NCBI RefSeq assembly: GCF_014205215.1
Contig: NZ_JACHNC010000001.1
Span: forward strand, 2,175,001-2,239,000
Source: Actinoplanes lobatus
GTDB lineage: Bacteria; Actinomycetota; Actinomycetes; Mycobacteriales; Micromonosporaceae
Direction: 5' to 3'
DNA length: 64,000 nt
Shown: positions 1-8,269 of the stretch, piece after piece
Layout of the letters: each line of letters opens with the position of its first letter
Numbering within the stretch: the first letter of the stretch is position 1
Program-made: the position numbers and the translations under genes
The notes under the pieces: model-generated
Told to the model about the DNA's origin: nothing
The model's input: the letters and a program-made list of their open reading frames with translations, nothing else
Databases searched by the model: none

Positions 1-354
1 ACGATGCCGCCGCGGACGGTGCCGACGACCGTCACGCCCAGCCCGAGCCCGACGCCGTCGCACGCGCCCCGGTGCACCGGCGAACCGACCGCCGCCCAGA
101 TCGTCACGCTGCTCAAGGACAATCCGGCGGTGCCCGACCGGGAGCTGACCGTCGTCGAGGGGCCGTACTGCGCCGGAAAGTGGAGCTTCACCACGGTGAG
201 CCTGGGCGGCGCCGAGTCCGCTGAGCCGCTGTCGGTCGTCACCACCGGCAAGGGGGCGGCACTCACGTTCGTCACCGCGGGCACCGACGTGTGCAATCCA
301 CGGGTCAAGGCGGAGGCCCCGGCCGGGATCCGGGTGCTCGCCTGTGGTGAGTGA
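1..354 (+). CDS. C-terminal part of a hypothetical secreted or membrane protein (5' end outside window)
   Basis: An open frame runs from the window edge to a TGA at 352-354. The first visible residues form a Thr/Pro/Ser-rich linker of the kind that follows a membrane anchor or signal peptide. The rest is a small domain of about 90 residues with three cysteines (in RCTGE, PYCAGKW and DVCNP). I do not recognise the family. The gene is probably truncated by the window edge, because the first ATG lies at position 4 with no visible ribosome site. The stop lies 14 bases before the pheA start, so the two may be co-transcribed. Confidence 0.6.
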   Translation, partial: TMPPRTVPTTVTPSPSPTPSHAPRCTGEPTAAQIVTLLKDNPAVPDRELTVVEGPYCAGKWSFTTVSLGGAESAEPLSVVTTGKGAALTFVTAGTDVCNPRVKAEAPAGIRVLACGE

Positions 355-368
355 TTAGACTTCCGGGA

Positions 369-1298
369 ATGCCTGTCCGTTTCGCATACCTCGGCCCGGA
401 GGGCACCTTCACCGAGGCCGCGCTGCGCACCATCCCCGCCGCCGAGCAGGGGGAGCGCACCCCGGCCCGCAGTGTTCCCGAGGCGCTCGAGGCGGTGCGC
501 AGCGGCACGGCGGACGCGGCACTCGTCCCGCTGGAGAATTCGGTCGGCGGGGCGGTCCCGGTCACCCTGGACGAGCTGATCACCGGCAGCCCGCTGATGA
601 TCACGCGGGAGGTGCTGCTGCCGGTCGAGTTCGTGCTCGGAGCGCGGACGGCGGCGCCGCTCGCCGCGATCCGGTCGATCGCCGCGCACCCGCAGGCGTC
701 CGCCCAGTGCCGGCGCTGGCTCCAGGCGAACGTGCCGGACGCGGTCGTCGTCGACGTGCTGTCCAACGCGGCGGCCGCGATCAGCGCGGCCACCGGGGAG
801 TACGACGCGGCCATCTGCGCCCCGATCGGGGTGGGCCGCAACGGGCTCACGGTGCTGGCCGAGAAGATCGCCGACCGGGCCGAGGCGGTCACCCGGTTCG
901 CGCTGCTCACCCGGCCCGGCCCGCCGGCCGCCCCGACCGGGGACGACGTCACCTCGCTGGCCGTGTCGATCCGCCACGATCAGGTGGGGGCGTTGCTCGC
1001 GGTGCTGACCGAGCTGGCGGTGCGGGGCATCAACCTGTCCCGGATCGAGTCGCGGCCGACCGGGGAGCAGCTCGGGACGTACGTGTTCTTCCTCGACTGC
1101 ACCGGGCACGTGGCCGAGCCGCGTCTCGGCGAGGCGCTCCAGGGGCTGCGCCGGATCTGCGCCGAGGTCCGTTTTCTCGGCAGTTACCCGAAGCACCGCC
1201 TCCAGCCCGAGGCGCCGGTGGCGGCGCCGCCCGGCCTCTCCGATGACGACTTCGCCGACTCGGCGGCCTGGCTGGAACGGCTGCGCTCCGGAGGCTGA
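369..1298 (+). CDS. pheA: Prephenate dehydratase
   Basis: Converts prephenate to phenylpyruvate in phenylalanine biosynthesis. The 309-residue protein opens with the family motif FAYLGPEGTFTE. It has a catalytic domain to about residue 185, ending in the characteristic T-R-F (VTRFALLTR), and then a regulatory ACT domain. That domain carries GALLAVL and ESRP, the two motifs of the phenylalanine-binding site, so feedback inhibition is expected. It is a stand-alone enzyme without a chorismate mutase domain, as is usual in actinobacteria. A GTG at 351 overlaps the upstream stop and is in frame; I prefer ATG 369 because it places the first family motif at the expected distance. Confidence 0.95.
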   Translation: MPVRFAYLGPEGTFTEAALRTIPAAEQGERTPARSVPEALEAVRSGTADAALVPLENSVGGAVPVTLDELITGSPLMITREVLLPVEFVLGARTAAPLAAIRSIAAHPQASAQCRRWLQANVPDAVVVDVLSNAAAAISAATGEYDAAICAPIGVGRNGLTVLAEKIADRAEAVTRFALLTRPGPPAAPTGDDVTSLAVSIRHDQVGALLAVLTELAVRGINLSRIESRPTGEQLGTYVFFLDCTGHVAEPRLGEALQGLRRICAEVRFLGSYPKHRLQPEAPVAAPPGLSDDDFADSAAWLERLRSGG

Positions 1299-1307
1299 CC
1301 CGGCCGG

Positions 1308-1661
1308 TCAGGCCCACCCGAGCTCGTGAAGCCGCTGGTCGTCGATGCCGAAGTGGTGGGCGATCTCGTGCACCACGGTGATCGCGACCTCGTCCACCAC
1401 GTCCTCCTCGGTGTCGCACACCTTGAGGGTGGGCAGCCGGAAGATGGTGATCCGGTCGGGCAGCGCACCGGCGTAGTCCCAGCCGCGTTCGGTGAGGGCG
1501 ATCCCCTCGTACACCCCGAGCAGATCGTCACCGCCGCCCGGCGGAAGGTCCTCCACCAGGAAGACCACGTTGTTCATCAACGACATCAACTCGACGGGGA
1601 CCTCATCGAGGGCCTCGCCCACCAGCTCCTCGAAGCGTTCTGGACTCATGTCGACCGGCAC
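1308..1661 (-). CDS. Zincin-like metallopeptidase family protein
   Basis: A 117-residue protein with a clear zinc-peptidase signature near the C terminus, HEIAHHFGID. This is the HExxHxxGxxD pattern of the small MMP/DUF1025-type zincins common in actinobacteria. The N-terminal half, starting MSPERFEELVGEALDEVP, is typical of the same family. No signal peptide is visible, so it is probably cytoplasmic. Its substrate is unknown. It is convergent with pheA, with 9 bases between the stops. The family call is secure; the physiological role is not known. Confidence 0.85.
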   Translation of the reverse strand: MPVDMSPERFEELVGEALDEVPVELMSLMNNVVFLVEDLPPGGGDDLLGVYEGIALTERGWDYAGALPDRITIFRLPTLKVCDTEEDVVDEVAITVVHEIAHHFGIDDQRLHELGWA

Positions 1662-1725
1662 GAGCCCATTGTGCCCGGGTTTCCGGATTTCCGGCGCGAC
1701 CGGTGCCCGGCCGCGCCGGAGTGCC

Positions 1726-2154
1726 TCAGGACAGCTTCGCGACCAGGCTGATCTCCGCGCCCGGGCTGAGCAGGCGCGAGATCGGGCAGTTCTCCTTGGC
1801 GCCCGCTGCCAGCTCCTGGAACTTGGCGTCGTCGATCCCGGGGACGTCGCCGACGGTCTCCAGGTCGATGCGGGAGACGCCGAACCCGGCGTCGGTCTTG
1901 TCCAGGTGGACCTTCGCGACGGTCTCCACCGAGGTGGGCGTGAAGCCCGCGTCGGCGAGGCCCTTCGAGAAGGCCATCGAGAAGCAGCCGGCGTGCGCGG
2001 CCGCGATCAACTCCTCGGGGTTGGTCCCCTCACCCTCCTCGAAGCGCGACTTGAAGGAGTAGGCGCCCTGGAGGCCGCCCTTGCCGGTCTTGACAGTGCC
2101 GGAACCCTCGGTGAGGTTCCCTTCCCAGCGGGCAGAAGCAGAACGAATAGGCAT
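1726..2154 (-). CDS. OsmC/Ohr family peroxidase-like protein
   Basis: A 142-residue OsmC-type protein expected to reduce organic or lipid hydroperoxides using two cysteines. Both are visible, one in HAAxAGC-type context (HAGCFSMAFS, about residue 60) and one in ENCPISRLL (about residue 125). The N terminus (MPIRSASARWEGNL) and the GTNPEELIAAAHAGC segment are characteristic of the OsmC rather than the Ohr branch. A much longer open frame extends upstream, but the family start is the ATG at 2154. The neighbouring membrane-protein gene is divergent. Confidence 0.93.
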   Translation of the reverse strand: MPIRSASARWEGNLTEGSGTVKTGKGGLQGAYSFKSRFEEGEGTNPEELIAAAHAGCFSMAFSKGLADAGFTPTSVETVAKVHLDKTDAGFGVSRIDLETVGDVPGIDDAKFQELAAGAKENCPISRLLSPGAEISLVAKLS

Positions 2155-2220
2155 GTCCCCGACGCTATCCGATATCCCGCTCGTTGGTTCGCAGACCGGG
2201 CTGGGGTCATGATGGATCCC

Positions 2221-2886
2221 ATGTCGCAGGATTCTCCGCCAGAATCGGTCATCTCGTTCGGCGCCTCCGAGCGGCGAAGCTTCCTTCGTGACCTCGGTAG
2301 GGACCATCGGCTGCCGGTCCTGACCGCGGCGCTCGCCGCGGCGGCGGCGTTCGGGTCGCTGATCTCCGAGTGGCAGACCACAGACCTGGAAGGGCTGGCG
2401 TACGGCGACGGGTCCCTGCCCGGTCAGCGTGCCGTGCAGACCGAACTGGTCGACATGGGCGCGGCCGGCGGCGGCTACCTGATCGGGCTGTTCCTGCTGG
2501 CGATCACGGTCGTACTGGTCCTTTTCGGTCCGGGCGAGGGTCGCCGCTACGCCCGGCTCGCCGGCCTGACCACCGGGGGCCTGCTGCTCGCCCTGCTGGT
2601 GACGCTGGTTCCGGTGATCGCGGACACCAGCCTCGTCATCCCGAAGTACTTCCTCGTCGACCTGGCCGACGAGAACCTGACGATCGCGCCCGGCCGCGGC
2701 CTGTGGTGCGCGTTCGCCGCCGTGATCCTGGCGATGGTCGCCCTGCGCCTGCCCGAGCCCCGCCGGCGCGAGACCGCCGAACCGGCCCCGGTGGAGACCT
2801 ATCAGGACGACCTCGACCTGAGCATCGCCCCGACCGCACCGTTCGCGTCGATGCCCGGTGAGCTGGATCAGCCACACCGATCGTGA
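2221..2886 (+). CDS. Four-helix integral membrane protein of unknown function
   Basis: A protein of about 221 residues with four hydrophobic segments (near residues 25-45, 78-97, 108-128 and 155-173) and hydrophilic, acidic N- and C-terminal tails. The tail includes a [12 protein letters not shown] stretch. I do not recognise a family. The start could be any of three in-frame ATGs (2209, 2212, 2221). I chose 2221 because it is the best spaced from the G-rich stretch at 2198-2206. It is followed after 55 bases by serS, so shared transcription is possible. Confidence 0.7.
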   Translation: MSQDSPPESVISFGASERRSFLRDLGRDHRLPVLTAALAAAAAFGSLISEWQTTDLEGLAYGDGSLPGQRAVQTELVDMGAAGGGYLIGLFLLAITVVLVLFGPGEGRRYARLAGLTTGGLLLALLVTLVPVIADTSLVIPKYFLVDLADENLTIAPGRGLWCAFAAVILAMVALRLPEPRRRETAEPAPVETYQDDLDLSIAPTAPFASMPGELDQPHRS

Positions 2887-2941
2887 CATCCGGGGATATC
2901 CGGGTGATGATCGGACCCGGACGCCGGTACGCTCGACAACC

Positions 2942-4198
2942 GTGATTGACCTGCGTCTGCTTCGTGACGACCCCGAACTGATCCGCGCCAGCCAGCGGCT
3001 GCGCGGTGAGTCCACCGAGCTCGTGGACGACCTGCTGCGTGCCGACGAGGAGCGCCGGGCCGCCACCCAGCGGTTCGAGACGGTCCGGGCGGAGCAGAAG
3101 TCCATCGGCAAAGAGGTCGCCAAGGCTTCCGGGGACGAGCGGGCCGCGCTGCTCGCGCGTACCAAGGATTTGGCCGTTGAGGTGAAGGCGGCGGAGGCCG
3201 CCGCCGGCGAGGCCGACCAGGCGCTGCGCCGGGCCCACCTCGCGGTGCCGAACGTGACCGTGGGCGCCCCGCCCGGCGGCGAGGACGACTTCGTCGTGCT
3301 GCGCGAGGTCGGCGACAAGCCGCAGATCGCCGAGCCGCGGGACCACCTGGAGATCGGGGAGGCGCTGCGGGCCATCGACACCGAGCGCGGCGCCAAGGTG
3401 TCCGGGTCGCGGTTCTACTTCCTCACCGGGGTGGGCGCCCTGCTCCAGCTCGGGATGCTCCAGCTGGCCATCCAGCAGGCGGTCGAGCACGGTTTCACGC
3501 CGTCGATCACGCCCACCCTGGTGCGGCCGGAGTCGATGGAGGGCACCGGCTTCCTGGGCGCGCACGCCAGCGAGATCTACCGGCTCGAGGCCGACGACCT
3601 CTACCTGGTCGGCACCTCGGAGGTGGCGCTCGCGGCCTACCACTCGAACGAGATCATCGACCTGAACAGCGGGCCGTCGCGGTTCGCCGGCTGGTCGACG
3701 TGCTACCGGCGGGAGGCCGGCTCGCACGGCAAGGACGTGCGCGGCATCCTGCGGGTCCACCAGTTCGACAAGGTGGAGATGTTCTCCTTCTGCCGTCCCG
3801 AGGAGGCGGAGGCCGAGCACCTGCGGCTGCTCGCCATGGAGGAGGAGATGCTGGCCAAGGTCGAGATCCCGTACCGGGTGATCGACGTGGCCGCCGGTGA
3901 CCTCGGGTCGAGCGCGGTCCGCAAGTTCGACTGCGAGGCGTGGGTGCCGTCGCAGGGGCGGTACCGCGAGGTCACCTCGACGTCGAACTGCACCACCTTC
4001 CAGGCGCGGCGGCTCAACGTGCGCTACCGGGACGCGGACGGCAAGCCGCAGATCGCCGCCACGCTGAACGGGACACTCGCCACCACCCGCTGGCTCATCC
4101 CGATCCTGGAGAACCACCAGCAGCCGGACGGTTCGGTACGGGTCCCGAAGGCGTTGCAGCCCTTCCTCGGCCGTGAGGTCCTGGAACCTGCCAGGTAA
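2942..4198 (+). CDS. serS: Seryl-tRNA synthetase
   Basis: Charges tRNA-Ser, and tRNA-Sec where present, with serine. The 418-residue protein has the N-terminal tRNA-binding coiled-coil arm (about residues 1-100). The class II core follows, with motif 2 visible as [12 protein letters not shown] followed by [10 protein letters not shown], and motif 3 visible as [16 protein letters not shown]. Length and motif order are normal. The GTG start at 2942 gives the family N terminus ([18 protein letters not shown]). A strong hairpin follows the stop at 4212-4249. Confidence 0.97.
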   Translation: MIDLRLLRDDPELIRASQRLRGESTELVDDLLRADEERRAATQRFETVRAEQKSIGKEVAKASGDERAALLARTKDLAVEVKAAEAAAGEADQALRRAHLAVPNVTVGAPPGGEDDFVVLREVGDKPQIAEPRDHLEIGEALRAIDTERGAKVSGSRFYFLTGVGALLQLGMLQLAIQQAVEHGFTPSITPTLVRPESMEGTGFLGAHASEIYRLEADDLYLVGTSEVALAAYHSNEIIDLNSGPSRFAGWSTCYRREAGSHGKDVRGILRVHQFDKVEMFSFCRPEEAEAEHLRLLAMEEEMLAKVEIPYRVIDVAAGDLGSSAVRKFDCEAWVPSQGRYREVTSTSNCTTFQARRLNVRYRDADGKPQIAATLNGTLATTRWLIPILENHQQPDGSVRVPKALQPFLGREVLEPAR

Positions 4199-4211
4199 CA
4201 GTCTTGTCACC

Positions 4212-4249
4212 GGTCGGCTACCAGATGTCATAGCAGCTGGTAGCCGATC
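4212..4249 (+). terminator. Hairpin downstream of serS
   Basis: Arms at 4212-4224 and 4237-4249 pair over 13 positions. A perfect CGGCTACCAG/CTGGTAGCCG core sits around a 12-base loop. There is no T-run, so it may be a terminator of the actinobacterial I-shaped type or a leader hairpin for the phosphatase gene that starts at 4307. Confidence 0.55.
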
Positions 4250-4306
4250 AGGTGTACCGTTCTCCTTCCGCCCTCCGCGGGGGTCAGCCGACCCTCGGAG
4301 GTTTCG

Positions 4307-5116
4307 ATGAAGCCTGGGCTCCCCAAGCTGATCGCCACGGATCTGGACGGCACCCTGGTCCGCAGTGACAACACCGTCTCGGCGTACACGCACGAGGTCC
4401 TCGACCGGGTCCGCGCCGCCGGCATCCGGATCGTCGCCGCCACCGGCCGCGGCCCCCGCCTCACCTCGCTCACCCGCAACGACATCCGGGTCGCCGACTT
4501 CCTGGTGCTCGCCCAGGGCGGCTGGGTGCTCGACCTGGAGGACTCCCGCTACCTGCGGCAGGCCCGCCTACCCGGCCCGGCGCTCGGCCGGGTGCTCGGC
4601 GCGCTGGAGTCGGTGGCCGGGCCGCTGTCGGTGATGTTCGAGGCACTGGAGCACGACGAGTCCCCGCTCTGGGGCGACTACGACCCGACCTGGCGCTTCC
4701 CGGTGACCGTGGAGGACCGGCCACGCGCCGAGTGCCTCGACGCCGAGGTGATCAAGGCATTCGCCCGGTCGTTCGAGCTGGGCGTCGACGAGTTGCTCGC
4801 GATGGCCCACCGGGTGGTGCCGCCGGCCCTGGCGACGGTCACCCAGGCCGGCCTCGACTACGTGGAGATCTGCCCGCCCTCGGTGGACAAGGGCACCGGC
4901 CTGTCGGTGGTCGCCGAGTCGATCGGCGTCGACCCGTCGGACGTGCTGGTCTTCGGCGACATGCCCAACGACCTGCCGATGTTCGCCTGGGCCGGCTGGG
5001 GACGGGTGGCGGTCGCCAATGCACACCCGTCGTTGCTCGCGGTGGCCGACGATGTGACCCTCACCAATGACGAGGACGGCGTGGCGCACTATCTGGACCG
5101 GCTATTGTCCAGGTGA
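4307..5116 (+). CDS. HAD-superfamily (Cof-type) phosphatase
   Basis: A 269-residue haloacid dehalogenase-like hydrolase of the IIB/Cof group. Members dephosphorylate small phosphorylated metabolites. Motif I is DLDGTLV with the nucleophilic and acid/base aspartates. The lysine motif is in VDKGTGLS and motif IV is FGDMPNDLPMF. The large cap domain lies between about residues 85 and 185. A GGAGG lies about 6 bases before the ATG. The stop overlaps the start of a paralogous phosphatase, giving TGATG, so the two genes are translationally coupled. Confidence 0.9.
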   Translation: MKPGLPKLIATDLDGTLVRSDNTVSAYTHEVLDRVRAAGIRIVAATGRGPRLTSLTRNDIRVADFLVLAQGGWVLDLEDSRYLRQARLPGPALGRVLGALESVAGPLSVMFEALEHDESPLWGDYDPTWRFPVTVEDRPRAECLDAEVIKAFARSFELGVDELLAMAHRVVPPALATVTQAGLDYVEICPPSVDKGTGLSVVAESIGVDPSDVLVFGDMPNDLPMFAWAGWGRVAVANAHPSLLAVADDVTLTNDEDGVAHYLDRLLSR

Positions 5117-5913
5117 TGGCAGACTTCCGGCTCGTCGCCACCGACATCGACGGCACCCTGATCACCAGCGACCGCAGCCTGTCCCCCGGCACCCGGGAGG
5201 TGCTGGAGCGCATCCCGGTCCCGGTGGTCCTGGTCACCGGCCGCCCGTTGCGCTGGCTCAACCAGCTCAACGACCAGTTGTCGGCACCGCTGCCCGCGGT
5301 CTGCGCGAACGGCGCGGTCATCTACGACCCGGACACCGACGAGGTGCTGCGTGCCGATCCGCTGCCCGGCGACCTGCTGATCGACGTCGTGAAGCGCCTG
5401 CGCGACACGGTTCCGGACGTGTCCCTGGCCGTCGAGATCGAGGACGGCCGCGCCTTCCTGCACGAGGACACGTGGACCATCCGCTGGGAGCACGACGACC
5501 GGGTCCGGGTGATCGCCTCCCCGGAGGAGCTGACCGCGGCCCCCGCCGTGAAGCTGCTGGCCCGCTCCGCCACCGCCGACCCCGACGACTTCCTGGAGCT
5601 GGTCAGCCGCACCCTGGGCGACCGGGCCGAGGCGACCCGGTCGTCGTCGTCGGCGCTCGTCGAGATCTCCGCGGCCGGCGTCACCAAGGCCGCCGGGCTG
5701 GCCTGGCTCTGTGAGAGGCACGGCGTCACCGCTGACCAGGTCGTCGCCTTCGGCGACATGCCCAACGACATTCCGCTGCTGAGCTGGGCGGGCCGGGGCG
5801 TCGCGGTGGGCAACGCGCATCCCGCGCTGCGCGCGATCGCCGACGACGTCACCGGCACCAACGACGAGGACGGCGTCGCGCGCTACCTGCAAAAACTCTT
5901 CAAGCTTTGCTAG
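5116..5913 (+). CDS. HAD-superfamily (Cof-type) phosphatase, paralogue of the preceding gene
   Basis: A 265-residue phosphatase with DIDGTLI (motif I), VTKAAGL (lysine motif) and FGDMPNDIPLL (motif IV). Its C-terminal motif (TNDEDGVARYL) is nearly the same as in the upstream gene (TNDEDGVAHYL), so this looks like a tandem duplication. GTG 5113 is also possible; ATG 5116 makes the common TGATG overlap. The last codons and the TAG stop lie at the edge of a dispersed repeat element. The final KLC residues may therefore be supplied by inserted DNA rather than by the original gene. Confidence 0.9.
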   Translation: MADFRLVATDIDGTLITSDRSLSPGTREVLERIPVPVVLVTGRPLRWLNQLNDQLSAPLPAVCANGAVIYDPDTDEVLRADPLPGDLLIDVVKRLRDTVPDVSLAVEIEDGRAFLHEDTWTIRWEHDDRVRVIASPEELTAAPAVKLLARSATADPDDFLELVSRTLGDRAEATRSSSSALVEISAAGVTKAAGLAWLCERHGVTADQVVAFGDMPNDIPLLSWAGRGVAVGNAHPALRAIADDVTGTNDEDGVARYLQKLFKLC

Positions 5914-6101
5914 CTTGGCTCCGCTTCGCTCCGCGGCAAAACGCTGGGCTAGCTTTGCTCCGCTTCGCTCCGCGGCAAAACGCCTTGTAACCGGTGTCGA
6001 GGCAGGTGATCTCCCGCCGCCAGCAAACCCCGCTGGCGTCGGGAGATCACTTGCCTCGACACCGGCGGCGTTTTGCGGGAGTGGTGAGTGCACCGCCGTC
6101 C
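5909..6101. repeat. Dispersed stem-loop element, copy 1 (two 39-base direct repeats plus a long hairpin)
   Basis: Two direct repeats with a 39-base period begin at 5909 and 5948 (core CTCCGCTTCGCTCCGCGGC). A hairpin follows with arms 5991-6024 and 6032-6065 (32 of 34 pairs Watson-Crick, one G-T) and a 7-base loop, AAACCCC. GCAAAACGCC and its complement flank the hairpin as an outer arm. A closely related copy lies at 34849-35039 with compensatory base changes. The element fills most of the gene-free stretch 5914-6313. I see no coding sequence in the remaining 6102-6313. Confidence 0.85.
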
Positions 6102-6313
6102 TGCTCAGCGTGATTGCTCTGTGGCTGGCGCGTTCTGCCGCTCCCGCGGGCGGGAGCCGCGCGGCGAGGGTGCGTGGGCAGTGGCTTGCGAGAGGAACCC
6201 AGCGCTCACGCCCGGAACGCGCGGCATGGTCTGGAGTCGCACGGGGGCCGCGTCGAACCGGCGGGACGATCCGAATTCGGCGGAACGGGCGGCCCCGTAC
6301 GATAAAAGGGGTT

Positions 6314-6886
6314 TTAGAGGTATTGGCCGGTGCGGCCGTGCACGTTCTCCCCCTGGCCGGGAGCGCCGGCGCCCGGGATGAGGTTGCCCATCGGCAGGGC
6401 CGGGCGGCCCGGGACGCCACCGCGCATCTGCTCGAGTTGCAGGCGGGCGGCCATCTGCTGGGCGACGAGAGCCGCCTGGATGCCGTGGAAGAGGCCCTCC
6501 AGCCAGCCGACCAGCTGGGCCTGGGCAATGCGCAGCTCGGCCTCGCTGGGCGGGGTCTCGCCCTCGAACGGCAGGGACAGACGCTCCAGCTCCTCGCGCA
6601 GCTCGGGGGCGAGACCGTCCTCGAGCTCGGTGATCGACCGCTGGTGGATCTCCCGCAGCCGGCCGCGACTCGCCTCGTCGAGCGGAGCCGCCCGCACCTC
6701 CTCGAGCAGCTGCTTGATCATGCTGCCGATTCGCATGACCTTGGCGGGCTGCTCGATGAGGTTGCCGGGCTCCTCGGGCGTGAGCGAGCCGTCGGGCTCG
6801 ACCGTACCCATCGGGCGGCCGTCCGGGCCCACGACGATGACGGAGCCGTCTTCCTTGTGCTCGGTGGTACGGGTGTCGTCGGTCAT
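6314..6886 (-). CDS. bpa: Bacterial proteasome activator
   Basis: A 190-residue protein matching the Bpa family, the ATP-independent ring activator that opens the actinobacterial 20S proteasome and feeds it unfolded proteins. The C terminus is GQYL, the conserved tail that docks into the proteasome alpha ring. The middle holds the helical bundle (about residues 45-150), with IKQLLEEVRAAPLDEASRGR and LVGWLEGLFHGIQAA. The N terminus (DGSVIVVGPDGRPMG) is also typical. A GTG at 6904 is an alternative start. No proteasome core genes are in the window, as is usual for bpa. Confidence 0.9.
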   Translation of the reverse strand: MTDDTRTTEHKEDGSVIVVGPDGRPMGTVEPDGSLTPEEPGNLIEQPAKVMRIGSMIKQLLEEVRAAPLDEASRGRLREIHQRSITELEDGLAPELREELERLSLPFEGETPPSEAELRIAQAQLVGWLEGLFHGIQAALVAQQMAARLQLEQMRGGVPGRPALPMGNLIPGAGAPGQGENVHGRTGQYL

Positions 6887-6917
6887 GCGCCCATCTTCGC
6901 TCACCGGTTCGAGATCG

Positions 6918-7748
6918 TCAGGGGCGCAGTTCGGCTACCGCGCACTTGATGCTGCCGCCGCCCCGTTTGAGCTCGGAGAGATCCACGTGAACGGGGAGGT
7001 AACCGGCCTCGCGGACCTTGTGGCCCATCGCGACGGCCTCGGTGTTGAGGATCACGTGCCGGCCGTCGCTGACCAGGTTGAGGCCGAACGCCTCGGCGTC
7101 GGCGCGGTCGGCGATGACGGCGTCCGGGAAGAGCTGGCGCAGCACTTGCTGGGACGCCTCGGAGAAGGCGCCGGGGTAGTAGGTGACGTGCCGGTCGTCG
7201 AGGGCGGCGAGCGCGGTGTCCAGGTGGTAGAAGGCCGGGTCGACCAGCTTGAGCGAGATCACCGGGCGGCCCAGGACCTCCTGCGCCTCGGCGTGCGCGG
7301 CCGGGTCGGTGCGGAAGCCGTAGCCGGCCAGGACGATGCCGCCGTAGGCCGCGGGCAGGTACGCGAAGTCGCCCTCGCCCTCGTTGACGTGCTCCGGGGC
7401 GATGAAGTTCCAGCCCTCGTTAGCCAGGTAGAACGCCTGGTGGGCGGCGGCCTCGGCGGAGCGCTGCGGGTGCAGGAAGCGGGCGCCGTAGACGGTCCCG
7501 TCGACGGAGAAGGCGCCGTTGGCGGAGTAGACCATGTCCGGCAGGCCGGGCTCCGGGTCGAGCACGTGCACGACGTGGCCCAGGCCGGAGAGGGTGGTAC
7601 GGAGCTGGTCCCACTGCTTGACGGCAAGACGGGCGTCGACCGTGACGGTGGTGTCCATCCAGGGGTTGATGGCGTACTCGACCGTGAAATGCTCGGGGGG
7701 ACACATGAGGTATGTCCTGTTTCGCGGCAAGCGCTCCGTGTAGCTCAT
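6918..7748 (-). CDS. ddaH: Dimethylargininase / amidinohydrolase family enzyme
   Basis: A 276-residue member of the guanidino-group-modifying superfamily. It is expected to hydrolyse methylated arginine or a related substrate to citrulline through a catalytic cysteine. Visible signatures are LMCPPEHFTVEYAINPWM at the N terminus, NGAFSVDG, EGEGDF, the catalytic histidine in FYHLDTALA and the C-terminal cysteine in SIKCAVAEL. There is no clear ribosome site before ATG 7748. A TACCCT at 7757-7762 on this strand suggests leaderless initiation. The gene is divergent from an Lrp-type regulator, a pairing that suggests amino-acid-responsive control. The exact substrate is inferred. Confidence 0.88.
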   Translation of the reverse strand: MSYTERLPRNRTYLMCPPEHFTVEYAINPWMDTTVTVDARLAVKQWDQLRTTLSGLGHVVHVLDPEPGLPDMVYSANGAFSVDGTVYGARFLHPQRSAEAAAHQAFYLANEGWNFIAPEHVNEGEGDFAYLPAAYGGIVLAGYGFRTDPAAHAEAQEVLGRPVISLKLVDPAFYHLDTALAALDDRHVTYYPGAFSEASQQVLRQLFPDAVIADRADAEAFGLNLVSDGRHVILNTEAVAMGHKVREAGYLPVHVDLSELKRGGGSIKCAVAELRP

Positions 7749-7756
7749 GAGGTTAA

Positions 7757-7762
7757 AGGGTA
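7757..7762 (-). promoter_or_regulatory. Probable -10 element (TACCCT) of the dimethylargininase gene
   Basis: TACCCT matches the actinobacterial TANNNT -10 pattern. It ends 8 bases before the ATG at 7748, so the transcript would begin at or next to the start codon. Inference only. Confidence 0.4.
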
Positions 7763-7816
7763 GGTAGGCTAAGTTGCAGCAAACAGCCATGAATCTTGCT
7801 TCTCGGAGGCGAATCG

Positions 7817-8269
7817 TTGCAGATGGACGCCGTCGACCAGCGAATCATTGCGCTCCTCGTCGCGGACGCCCGCTCTTCGTACGCTGAGATCGGTGCAAGG
7901 GTGTCATTGTCGGCACCCGCGGTGAAAAGACGCGTCGATCGACTGCGCGCTGACGGGGTCATCAAGGGATTCACGGCCGTCATCGAACCCGCCGCCGTGG
8001 GCTGGACCACCGAGGCGTTCGTCGAGCTGTTCTGCACCGGGCGCACCACACCGGCGCAGATCACCGTGGCCACCCGCAGGCATCCCGAGGTGGTCGGCGC
8101 CTACACCGTCTCCGGACAGGCGGACGCGCTGGTGCACCTGCGGGCCGCCGACATCGGGCACCTCGAACAGGCGCTGGAGCGACTCCGGGCCGAGCCGTTC
8201 GTGACCTCGACCCGGAGCATGGTGGTGCTGTCGCGGCTGGTGGAGACGCCGACCGCGGTGCCGCTATAG
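7817..8269 (+). CDS. Lrp/AsnC family transcriptional regulator
   Basis: A protein of about 150 residues with the N-terminal winged helix (MDAVDQRIIALLVADARSSY and the recognition segment SLSAPAVKRRVDRLRADGVI). The C-terminal RAM/AsnC effector-binding domain follows (about residues 75-145). It probably senses an amino acid and controls the divergent dimethylargininase gene. GGAGG at 7805-7809 lies 7 bases before a TTG at 7817 and 13 before the ATG at 7823, so I favour TTG. Its stop overlaps the stop of the convergent downstream gene by 6 bases. Confidence 0.92.
   Translation: MQMDAVDQRIIALLVADARSSYAEIGARVSLSAPAVKRRVDRLRADGVIKGFTAVIEPAAVGWTTEAFVELFCTGRTTPAQITVATRRHPEVVGAYTVSGQADALVHLRAADIGHLEQALERLRAEPFVTSTRSMVVLSRLVETPTAVPL

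Noticed and set aside
5909..6101. Insertion sequence at the repeat element
   Set aside because: There is no transposase frame, and the element is under 200 bases. It is better described as a structured or MITE-like repeat.
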